From: Paractinoplanes ovalisporus
Lineage (GTDB): Bacteria > Actinomycetota > Actinomycetes > Mycobacteriales > Micromonosporaceae
Assembly (NCBI RefSeq): GCF_016834655.1
Contig: NZ_JAENHP010000024.1
Span: forward strand, 92,895 to 156,894
Length of the DNA: 64,000 bases
Reading direction: 5' to 3'
Part shown: in pieces, positions 17,812 through 25,021 of the stretch
Layout of the letters: every line of letters begins with the position of its first letter
Position numbering within the stretch: position 1 is the stretch's first letter
Program-made: the position numbers and the translations under genes
The notes under the pieces: model-generated
What the model was told of the DNA's origin: nothing
What the model saw: the letters and a program-made list of their open reading frames with translations, nothing else
The model's database searches: none

Positions 17812-19056
17812 TCAGACGGAGATCAGCTCGTCCAGCATGGCGGCCGGCGTGAGGTCGGCCGACGGGAACACGACGTGCAGCGAGGTGCCGTCGCCGGGCC
17901 GGTCCGAGAGCGCCACCGTCGCGTGGTGCGCGTCGAGGATCTTCTTGGCCACGGCCAGGCCCCGGTCGGGTCCCGGGATGGTGGCCGGGTTGGCGATGGC
18001 GCCGTAGTAGAGGTGCGGGAACAGTTCGGGCCGCATGCCGTCGGGCATGTCCATGTCGTCGAGGCGTACGGCCGGGCCCGACTCGATCTCGGTTCCCACC
18101 CGCACCCGTCCACCCGACGGCGTGTACTTGACCGCGGCGAACAGCAGGTGGGTGAGCACCTGCTCGAGCCGTACGGGGTCGGCGATGATCGGCAGGGCCG
18201 GGCCGCCCGCCTGGTTGAGGATCCAGATCTGCTTGGTGGCCGCGATCGGCCGCACCGCGTCGACGGCGCGCTGGGTGATGCGGGTGAGGTCGATCTGACG
18301 CATGTGCAGCGCCTCGGTGCCGAACCCGGCCTCGGCCATCTCGCTCAGATGGTGCAGCAGGTCGAGGAAGCCGCGGATGTGACCGGCGGTGGCGCGCCCG
18401 ATGAGGTCGGCCATCTCGGCGTCGTGGTAACCGGTCTTCCCGAGCTTTTCCACGTACGCCGAGATCAGGCGCAACGGTGCCCGCAGGTCCCCGCCGAGCA
18501 GGCCGGCCAGGTCGTCCTTGCGCCGCTCCAGCTCCTGCAGCCGGGCCGTGGTGTTGGCCAGCGCGACCGCGTGCCGGCGCATCTCCATCTGCGAGACGAC
18601 CTGCCGGGCGAGCGCGCGCAGCGCCTGGAGCTGCTCGAGGTCGAGGCGGCGGGGCTCGTTGTCGACCACGCAGAGCGTCCCCAGCGCGAACCCGTCGGTC
18701 GTCAGCAGCGGCGCCCCGGCATAGAAGCGGATGCCGTCCTCGCAGGTCACGTGCGGGTTGTCGGCGAACCGGCGGTCCTTGGTGGCATCCGGCACGACCA
18801 ACAGGTCCCGGCCCATGATCGCGTGCGCGCAGAACGACGTGTCCCGGTCGGTCCCGGTCTGTTCCATGCCGACCCGGGCCTTGAACCACTGGCGATCCGT
18901 GTCGAGCAGAGTGACCAGAGACATCGGTGTTCCGCAGACGTTCGACGCGAGCGCGACGATGTCGTCGAAGTCCTGCTCCGGCGCGCTGTCGAGGATGTCG
19001 AGCGAGTAGAGGGCGGCGAGCCGGTCGGTCTCGTTGTCGGGCTTGGGCGCTTTCAT
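17812..19056 (-). CDS. GAF-domain histidine-kinase-like protein with degenerate catalytic core
   Basis: A 414-residue soluble protein. Residues 20-160 form a GAF sensor domain (LVTLLDTDRQWFKARVG, SFCAHAI, FYAGAPLLT), and about 165-410 mimic DHp and HATPase domains. The kinase appears dead. The H-box reads GGDLRAPL with Gly189 in place of the phospho-accepting His. The N-box reads THLLFAAVKYTP with His303 and Ala307 where Asn is expected. The G1 box is not a recognisable DxGxG. No response regulator is adjacent. Expression looks independent, with a long divergent promoter region toward 19256. A scaffold or ligand-sensing role is the simplest reading. Confidence 0.88.
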   Translation of the reverse strand: MKAPKPDNETDRLAALYSLDILDSAPEQDFDDIVALASNVCGTPMSLVTLLDTDRQWFKARVGMEQTGTDRDTSFCAHAIMGRDLLVVPDATKDRRFADNPHVTCEDGIRFYAGAPLLTTDGFALGTLCVVDNEPRRLDLEQLQALRALARQVVSQMEMRRHAVALANTTARLQELERRKDDLAGLLGGDLRAPLRLISAYVEKLGKTGYHDAEMADLIGRATAGHIRGFLDLLHHLSEMAEAGFGTEALHMRQIDLTRITQRAVDAVRPIAATKQIWILNQAGGPALPIIADPVRLEQVLTHLLFAAVKYTPSGGRVRVGTEIESGPAVRLDDMDMPDGMRPELFPHLYYGAIANPATIPGPDRGLAVAKKILDAHHATVALSDRPGDGTSLHVVFPSADLTPAAMLDELISV

Positions 19057-19148
19057 GGGTCACCTCCGAGGCTTGCTCTCAGAGGTACCACACAAAAGTA
19101 GCAACCCTCATCTTCGGTGCGAATCACCCACGGCGCCGCTTCTAGCTG

Positions 19149-19181
19149 ATGACATATGCGTCCCGCTTACGCATATGTCAT
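19149..19181. promoter_or_regulatory. Perfect 12-9-12 inverted repeat in a divergent promoter region
   Basis: ATGACATATGCG and CGCATATGTCAT flank a 9-base spacer, between the GAF/kinase-like gene (start 19056, minus) and the secreted-protein gene (start 19256, plus). It lacks the GC-rich arms of local terminators and sits at the place expected of an operator shared by both promoters. The regulator is unknown. Confidence 0.6.
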
Positions 19182-19255
19182 GAGCGGGGTGGAGAGATCG
19201 ATGTCCCGCGTGGTATCCACTGGGGACACACCGATCGAGTCACGGGGGAAACGAC

Positions 19256-21865
19256 TTGAAACGATGGGGTGCCGCACTGGCGTGCGGCCTGATCCTGGCC
19301 ACGAGTTTCACCGGCGTCGCCGATGCCGCCTCTCCTGCCCCTCCTTCCTCAAAGGCAGCCGCACCCACCTCCTGCACGCCGCTTCGAGAGGGCCACTTCG
19401 GCGATCTCGCCGCCGACCAGATCGGCACCGGCGAGGTGCTGCCGGGCGAGACGGGTTGCCACGAGGTCGCCCTCACCGCCGGCCCCCACTACCTCCAGAT
19501 CCGCAACGACGCCCGGCCGCCGCGGTTCGGCACCGTGCGCGACGCGTCCGGCAACCAGGTCTGCGACGCGCTCGAGTGCGACATCCCCGCCTCCGGCGTC
19601 TACACCGTCCAGCTGGCCAACCCGACCAGCCAGACTCTGACCTACCGCACGGCCGTGATCCGGCAGGACGCGGCGCACTGCACGACCCGGGTCCGCACCG
19701 CGTGGAACACCGTCACCGCGCCCGCGCCGAGCACCGACCTCGAGGCCAACTGCGTCCGGTTCACCGGGTCCGACGGCGAGAAGGTGTACGTCTACAACCC
19801 GGCCGCCTCGGCCAACGTCCGCAAGCTCGACGGCAGCCTCGTCTGCCACCTGCCGACGTCGCAGTACAACGACCCCTGCCGGCTCACCGGCGCGGGCACC
19901 TTCCTGGCCATGACCGCGGCGCCGGCCGCGGCCACCAGCAACGAGATCCAGGTCCGCTCGGTGACCGACCCGAAGGGCTGCCCGGTTCACGAACCGAAGC
20001 CGTTCGGCTCGACCAACCGGTTCAGCGACGTCCGCTGCCGCGTGCTCGACGTTCCGGCCGCGGGCACCTATCTCGTACGCTTCCGCACCCCCGCCAACGT
20101 CGGTCAGCTCACCGGCGTCCTCGCCCCGGACGGCAAGCCGGTCTGCACCACCACCCCGAGGCCCGTCCTCCAGCAGGAGGTCTGCACGTTCCCGGCCGCC
20201 GGGCGCTATCTGGTGATCGCCGAGACGATGAACAACCGCATCGTCACCAGCTCGTTCACCACCACGTTCGCCGCGATGAACGGGCCCGGTTGCAAGGCCA
20301 CCACCACCCAGGGCGTGGCCGGCCCGAACGCGCGCGGCAAGTTCCGGGCGGTCGGCCAGGTCGACTGCTGGGAGTTCCCGACCCCGTGGGAGTCGGAGAC
20401 CAGCCTGGTGCTGCCGCCGAACGCCTCCGGTGCGGGCGTGCCGGTCATCCGCTACTACGACAGCGACAACAACGTCGTCTGCTCCACCGTGGAGTGCGAT
20501 CTGCCCGGCCCGGCGACCTTCCGGATGCTGGTGACCGCGCCGGCGGACGCCACGACCGGCGACTACATCTTCGCCCTGCAGGACAAGCACTCGATCTGGA
20601 ACTGCCGGCCCTGGGACCCATCGGTGACGGTGTCGTTCCGCCCCGGCCAGTTCACCCAGTGCTTCGACTTCGTGCCCGACCGCAACGCCCCCGAGTTCGA
20701 GGTGGCCATGCAGCGGACCAGCGGCGCGGGCACCATCCGGGCCTCGGTCCGTCCGACCGCCGGCCCGCCCTGCGAGGGCGGCGACCAGATGGTCTTCACG
20801 TGTGAGATCTCGGTCGGCACCTTGCTCCGGCTCGTGCTGACGGCCGACCCGACCGCGGCGAAATACCAGATCACCCGCTCGTACGGATCGGCCCCCGAGC
20901 CCGAGCCGGAACCCGACCCCGAGCCGGAACCCGAGCCGGAGCCGCCCACGTGCACCTCGGTGACCGAGGCCCGTTACGGCCCGCTCGCCCCCGAGCAGAT
21001 CGGCACGGTCACGGTGCCGGCCGGCCAGGCGGGCTGCCACGACGTCAAGCTCACGGCCGGCTGGCACTACATCCAGGTCCGCGGCGCGGGCAACAGCATC
21101 TCGGCCTTCGTCCGCAACGCGAACGGTGACCGCGTCTGCCTGGCCCCGCGCGGCGTCCTCTGGCGCTGCCTGATCCGCACCACCGGCGAATACGCGATCG
21201 AGGTCAGCAACCGCTACGGCACCGAGCCGATCAGCTACCGGGTCGCGGCCGTCCTGGAAGACCCGGCCGACTGCACCGGCCGGATCAGCACGGCCTGGGA
21301 CGCGGCGCCCGTCCGTATCCCGACCGGCGACCCGCTCGAGGCCCACTGCACCACGTTCGAGGGCACGGCCGGCGACAAGATCCTCGGCTTCTCCGAGACC
21401 GGAATCCTTGTCATCTACGACGCTTCGGGCACCGGCGTCTGCGGCTTCCCGAGCCGGTACAACCCGCCGTGCGAGCTCACCGGCCCCGGCCCGTACCGGG
21501 TCTCGACGATCGCCCCACCGGACGGCGGGGAGGACGAGATCCAGATCCGCTCGCTCACCCCCGCCGTCGGCTGCCCCGCGGTCACGGTGGGCGGCACCGA
21601 CCAGCCGAGCGGTATCCGGTGCCGTTCGCTGACCGTGCCGGCCGCGGGCACCTATGACGTCACCGCCCTCGGCACCGGCGGCGACACCCGGAGCATCACC
21701 ATCCGCGACGCCGACGGTGCGTCGCCTTGCGAGACGGCCGGCAGCGTCCCCCTCGGGAAGTGCACCTTCCCCGCTGCCGGCACCTACACCCTGATCGCCG
21801 ACGGCCACACGTCCGTGATCAGGGATGCCCCATTCACGGTCAGCCTGGCCGCCACCAGTTCCTGA
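19256..21865 (+). CDS. Large secreted Cys-rich repeat protein, unknown function
   Basis: An 869-residue exported protein. The signal peptide covers residues 1-25 (ALACGLILATSFTGVADA). The body is beta-rich with regularly spaced Cys pairs, probably disulfides. It is internally duplicated: the module starting CTPLREGHFGDL near residue 40 recurs as CTSVTEARYGPL near residue 566, and each is followed by a TGCHEV / AGCHDV block and a Y(L/I)Q(I/V)R strand. The halves are joined by an acidic Pro-Glu linker (residues about 547-563). No enzyme motif, sortase signal or C-terminal helix is seen. TTG 19256 is chosen because GGGGGA lies about 8 bases upstream and the signal peptide starts there. Confidence 0.85.
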   Translation: MKRWGAALACGLILATSFTGVADAASPAPPSSKAAAPTSCTPLREGHFGDLAADQIGTGEVLPGETGCHEVALTAGPHYLQIRNDARPPRFGTVRDASGNQVCDALECDIPASGVYTVQLANPTSQTLTYRTAVIRQDAAHCTTRVRTAWNTVTAPAPSTDLEANCVRFTGSDGEKVYVYNPAASANVRKLDGSLVCHLPTSQYNDPCRLTGAGTFLAMTAAPAAATSNEIQVRSVTDPKGCPVHEPKPFGSTNRFSDVRCRVLDVPAAGTYLVRFRTPANVGQLTGVLAPDGKPVCTTTPRPVLQQEVCTFPAAGRYLVIAETMNNRIVTSSFTTTFAAMNGPGCKATTTQGVAGPNARGKFRAVGQVDCWEFPTPWESETSLVLPPNASGAGVPVIRYYDSDNNVVCSTVECDLPGPATFRMLVTAPADATTGDYIFALQDKHSIWNCRPWDPSVTVSFRPGQFTQCFDFVPDRNAPEFEVAMQRTSGAGTIRASVRPTAGPPCEGGDQMVFTCEISVGTLLRLVLTADPTAAKYQITRSYGSAPEPEPEPDPEPEPEPEPPTCTSVTEARYGPLAPEQIGTVTVPAGQAGCHDVKLTAGWHYIQVRGAGNSISAFVRNANGDRVCLAPRGVLWRCLIRTTGEYAIEVSNRYGTEPISYRVAAVLEDPADCTGRISTAWDAAPVRIPTGDPLEAHCTTFEGTAGDKILGFSETGILVIYDASGTGVCGFPSRYNPPCELTGPGPYRVSTIAPPDGGEDEIQIRSLTPAVGCPAVTVGGTDQPSGIRCRSLTVPAAGTYDVTALGTGGDTRSITIRDADGASPCETAGSVPLGKCTFPAAGTYTLIADGHTSVIRDAPFTVSLAATSS

Positions 21866-21872
21866 CCGTCTT

Positions 21873-21906
21873 GTTGCCGGTCCGCCGTCCTCGGCGGGCC
21901 GGCAAC
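21873..21906 (+). terminator. Hairpin terminator after the secreted repeat protein
   Basis: A 15-base stem, GTTGCCGGTCCGCCG against CGGCGGGCCGGCAAC (one G-U pair), with a 4-base loop, 8 bases after the stop at 21865. Confidence 0.8.
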
Positions 21907-21985
21907 ACGCTGTCCGCTACGTCCCGTTTCGTCCGACCGCCGCTACGGTGATCTCGTTCCCGAGCCCACCCGACGGAGGTCCCCC

Positions 21986-22555
21986 ATGCGAGCCCTTCTG
22001 GCCGCCGCGCTCCTGGCCGCTCCCGCTCCAGTCGTCGCCCCCGCTTTTCAGGACGGTTTCGAGTCACCTGCCGTCCCGAGCGGCTTCTCCCGCTTGTCCG
22101 CAGGCACCCAGATCGGCCCGTGGCAGGTCTCCGCCGGCGATGTGGACCTCTCCACAACCCACCTGTGGACCACCGCCGAGGGCCGCCAGAACTTGGACCT
22201 GGACGGCACGACAAACGGCGCCGTGACCCGCACGGTCCCCACCACACCGCTGCTGACGTACCGGATCACTTACGCCCTGGGCGGCAATTACGTGGGCCCG
22301 CCCGCCGTCAAGACCGGCGAACTGCGGGTCAACAACCAACCCACCCAGACCCTGACGTTCAACACCGCAGGCCGCTCCCGCGACAACATGGGCTACACCC
22401 GGCACACCACATACGTCCTGGCCAAGTCCCGCTCCCTGAAGATCGAGTTCGCCGGCACCACCACCCCCGCCGGCTATGGCCTCCTGCTCGACGACGTCCG
22501 CGTGGACAGCTGCGTCATCATCCTCTGCCCCCGAGCCGCCGCCGTTTCCCGCTGA
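21986..22555 (+). CDS. Secreted DUF642-like (choice-of-anchor C) protein
   Basis: A 189-residue exported protein. Residues 1-20 are a short signal peptide (MRALLAAALLAAPAPVVA). The mature part is one galactose-binding-like beta-sandwich of the DUF642 type: FQDGFESP at the start, IGPWQVSAGDVDL, a LDLDGTTNG strand and YGLLLDDVRVDSC at the end. Such domains are carbohydrate-binding in plants and of unknown role in actinobacteria. It is followed by a hairpin at 22566. Placement in an accessory stretch with another secreted protein and an exopolysaccharide locus is compatible with a surface role, but that is inference. Confidence 0.85.
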   Translation: MRALLAAALLAAPAPVVAPAFQDGFESPAVPSGFSRLSAGTQIGPWQVSAGDVDLSTTHLWTTAEGRQNLDLDGTTNGAVTRTVPTTPLLTYRITYALGGNYVGPPAVKTGELRVNNQPTQTLTFNTAGRSRDNMGYTRHTTYVLAKSRSLKIEFAGTTTPAGYGLLLDDVRVDSCVIILCPRAAAVSR

Positions 22556-22565
22556 GCGAGCGTCC

Positions 22566-22594
22566 GGTGTGGACGAATGTTCGATGTCCACACC
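22566..22594 (+). terminator. Short hairpin after the DUF642-like gene
   Basis: Perfect 9-base arms GGTGTGGAC and GTCCACACC with an 11-base loop, 11 bases after the stop at 22555. It is AT-richer than most local terminators and could also act as an operator for the gene at 22622. Confidence 0.5.
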
Positions 22595-22621
22595 TGTCGA
22601 TGTCTCCTAGGGTTCAGCGCC

Positions 22622-23089
22622 ATGGGGACCCTGGGACCGGCTCTGGTGGGCGGCATCGCCGGCCTGGTCGTGGCCGGCATCGGCATCGTCAGCGCCATCA
22701 TCACGGCCCGCCACCATCGAGCCCGCGAACACGACAACTGGCTGCGGGACCAGCGACTCCGCCACTCGGTAGATTTCGTGACCGCCGTACGACGCCTGAT
22801 CAACGAGTACCGCCGCGCCGGCGAGGCCGGAATGAACCAGGACGAGCGCGAAGACCTACGGGCCCGGATGCGCACCGCGAGAACCGCAATCGAACTGCTC
22901 TGTTCCCCGACCGCAGTAGCCGCCGCCAGAACAGTCAACGACCTGCTCTACCAAACCACCCCCGGCGAACCAGCAGACCACCGCCAGACCACCGAGGCCG
23001 CATTCCAGGCCACCGTAGAAGCACTAAGAGCAGAGCTGACCCCCGCAGCAGCCACAGCCCACCGAAAACCGCGAGTTCCCGAGTTCTAG
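22622..23089 (+). CDS. Small membrane-anchored hypothetical protein, 155 residues
   Basis: Not recognised. The start is ATG 22622, which opens directly into an N-terminal helix (LVGGIAGLVVAGIGIVSAIITA). The rest is a cytosolic, highly charged, mostly helical domain (RAREHDNWLRDQRLRHSVDF, then a DERED-rich stretch). An upstream in-frame ATG at 22577 would add a Cys-containing leader within the hairpin region and is less likely. Its third positions are less GC-rich than neighbours (many A-ending codons near the 3' end), a mild sign of different ancestry. Confidence 0.72.
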   Translation: MGTLGPALVGGIAGLVVAGIGIVSAIITARHHRAREHDNWLRDQRLRHSVDFVTAVRRLINEYRRAGEAGMNQDEREDLRARMRTARTAIELLCSPTAVAAARTVNDLLYQTTPGEPADHRQTTEAAFQATVEALRAELTPAAATAHRKPRVPEF

Positions 23090-23108
23090 CCGTCTCCGCA
23101 CCGGCGTC

Positions 23109-23166
23109 GAGCGCGGCCCGTTTCCGGGTCGAGCGCGGAGCGCGGCCCGTTTCCGGGTCGAGCGCA
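23109..23166. repeat. Two tandem copies of a 29-base unit
   Basis: Copies at 23109-23137 and 23138-23166 (core GCGGCCCGTTTCCGGGTC) differ only in the last base. They start 20 bases after the stop at 23089. Confidence 0.85.
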
Positions 23167-23312
23167 AAGCGCGAGCCCCGCCACCCACTCACCCGAACCG
23201 ACTCGCCGAGCCGGCAACCGCACCGTGGGGTTTCAGGGGGCTCGGCCCCCTGAGCAGATATAGAGAGCGCCCCGGTCCGCGCACTTCAGCGGACACGGGG
23301 CGACAAAGCTCG

Positions 23313-23386
23313 TGGAGCTGTGGGGATTTGAACCCCAGACCCCCTCGATGCGAACGAGGTGCGCTACCAGACTGCGCCACAGCCCC
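23313..23386 (-). tRNA. tRNA-Ala(CGC)
   Basis: A 74-base tRNA read on the minus strand. Acceptor arms GGGGCTG and CAGCTCC pair with one G-U. The D arm is GCGCAGTCTGGTAGCGC, the anticodon stem-loop CCTCG-TTCGCAT-CGAGG (anticodon CGC, reading GCG), and the T arm GGGGTTCAAATCCCC. The discriminator is A and CCA is not encoded. No other tRNA or phage-like gene adjoins it. Confidence 0.95.
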
Positions 23387-23465
23387 TTACCAGCCCGCGA
23401 ACCGCAGTCCGTGGAACCGCAGCAAGGTTAACAGGTCCACCGGCCGCCCCGCGAACCGACCCCAC

Positions 23466-24215
23466 TCATGCCGTGTGGTGTCGGCCTCCCGCTTCGTAGG
23501 GGCGTCCGCGCAGGCCGCCCGCCCGGCGGTAGTACACCGACGGCGGCGCGGTCGGGGGTGGTGCATCCTCGTCGCGGTCGAGGCCCATCGCCGTGCGGCG
23601 GGCCGCCTCGCGCTGGGCCGCCAACTGCTTCTGCTTCTCGCGGCGCTGGGCCGCCCGGCGGGCCTGAGCCCGGCGCACCTCGGCCTGGCGTGCGGCCAGC
23701 CACGCCGCCTCGCGGGCCTCGATGCGGCGGCGCCGGCGGTCGGCCAGGGCCCGGTTGCGCAGGTGCACCAGGTCGAACGCCAGCAGGGCGCCGGTCACCG
23801 CGAAGCCGATCCAGAAGCCGGGGCCGACCGCGAGCACGCCGATCAGCTCGATGAAGTTGAGCAGCAGCAGCGCGGCGAAGACCCGGCGACGGCGTACGAC
23901 CGCGGGGGTGTGCCGCCTCGGTGGCGGGCGACGGGCGGGGCGCCGGCCGGGTGTGACCAGGCGCAGGCGGCGTTGCGGGCGCTCCGGAACATCACCCGAA
24001 GGGGCGAGAACCGTAACCGTGACCAGGCGACCAGGGTTGATCGGGCGTCGTCCGGGCACAGTGCGACGACGGCGGTGGCGCTGCAGCACCCTCGCCGTCG
24101 ACGACGCCCGCTCCGCGGCCAACCGCTCGGTGGCGTCGTACCGGCGCACGAGCGCTGGTGCGAGGGCGAGCAGTCCGGCCGCGGCGAGGACGGCGAGGAG
24201 CACCGAGGTCGGCAC
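23466..24215 (-). CDS. Divisome membrane protein, GlpR/SepX-like
   Basis: A 249-residue membrane protein. An N-terminal helix (SVLLAVLAAAGLLALAPALV) runs into VRRYDATERLAAERAS, resembling the start of Streptomyces SepX and corynebacterial GlpR. After a basic linker come two hydrophobic segments (FAALLLLNFIELIGVLAVG, FWIGFAVTGALLAFDLV) and a long Arg/Ala-rich helix likely to form a coiled coil. The identification rests mainly on synteny: galU, glp, rimJ-like and this gene occur in this order in M. tuberculosis (Rv0993-Rv0996). GlpR is the membrane receptor of the gephyrin-like Glp protein that binds SepF at the septum. A 173-base gap precedes it, so it may have its own promoter. Confidence 0.78.
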   Translation of the reverse strand: MPTSVLLAVLAAAGLLALAPALVRRYDATERLAAERASSTARVLQRHRRRRTVPGRRPINPGRLVTVTVLAPSGDVPERPQRRLRLVTPGRRPARRPPPRRHTPAVVRRRRVFAALLLLNFIELIGVLAVGPGFWIGFAVTGALLAFDLVHLRNRALADRRRRRIEAREAAWLAARQAEVRRAQARRAAQRREKQKQLAAQREAARRTAMGLDRDEDAPPPTAPPSVYYRRAGGLRGRPYEAGGRHHTA

Positions 24216-24388
24216 CCTCTCCCCTTCCGCCAGCTTCGGGCGGCCCGCTCAGGCATCCAGGAGCGCATACACGAGCAAAGCGGACCGCAAAGACCCAATC
24301 TCCCCGAGGCTACGGCCGCGAGCTGCGGAAATGCGCACGCCGCGCCGGGCGTGTCGAGCTGTAAGGATCAATAAGGCACAAACTGGCG

Positions 24389-25021
24389 TCAGGCCCGGAC
24401 GCGCCGCCACCGGGCCATCAGGCCACCCTCGGCGGCGATCTCCTCGCTGGTCAACGCGTATCCGAGGTGGTCACGCCAGCCGCCGTCGATGTGCATGTAG
24501 CGCTGGTGGTAGGCCTCCTCGCGGAAGCCCAGCTTCTCGACGACACGCCGTGACGGCCGGTTCTCGGGGCGGATGTTGACCTCGATGCGGTGCAGCCCGC
24601 CGGGGCCGAACGCGTGGTCGACGGCGAGCGCGAGGGCCGTGGGGATCACGCCGCGACCGGCCACTCGATGGTCGACCCAGTAACCGGCGTACGCGGAACT
24701 GAAGGCCCGCCGCACGATGTTGCCCAGGTTGAGGTGGCCGACGAGCCGTTCACGGCCGTCGGTCTCGCGCCAGCAGACCGCGAACGGCATGCTGTCGCCG
24801 CGCCGCGCGGCCCGGCGCATGTCGGCGTAGACGTAGGAGAAGGCGCGCGTCGAGTTCATCTCGGACCACGGGCCGGGCGGCGCCGATTCCCAGGGGGCGA
24901 GCCACTCCTGGTTGGCGATGCGCACCTCGGACCAGCTCTTGCCGTCGCCGCGCTTGTAGGGCCGCAACAGCACCGGACCGTCCGCCAGCACGGCGGGCCA
25001 TCCGGGCGTGGACCCCAGCAT
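24389..25021 (-). CDS. GNAT family N-acetyltransferase, RimJ/RimL type
   Basis: A 210-residue acetyl-CoA-dependent acyltransferase. The RimJ-like fold starts ADGPVLLRPYKRGD; the acetyl-CoA region GYWVDHRVAGRGVIPTAL and the NIRPENRPSRRVVEKLGF motif are clear. RimJ/RimL members acetylate protein N-termini, but the substrate here is unknown. The ATG follows the glp stop directly (TAG then ATG), so the two are tightly coupled. Position between glp and glpR is conserved in actinobacteria, hinting at a role linked to the divisome pair; that is inference. Confidence 0.9.
   Translation of the reverse strand: MLGSTPGWPAVLADGPVLLRPYKRGDGKSWSEVRIANQEWLAPWESAPPGPWSEMNSTRAFSYVYADMRRAARRGDSMPFAVCWRETDGRERLVGHLNLGNIVRRAFSSAYAGYWVDHRVAGRGVIPTALALAVDHAFGPGGLHRIEVNIRPENRPSRRVVEKLGFREEAYHQRYMHIDGGWRDHLGYALTSEEIAAEGGLMARWRRVRA

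Noticed and set aside
18000..19000. Functional two-component system
   Set aside because: The kinase core lacks the key residues and there is no response-regulator gene beside it.
23313..23386. Integration site for a mobile element at the tRNA-Ala
   Set aside because: No integrase, no excisionase and no duplicated tRNA 3' end found within the window.
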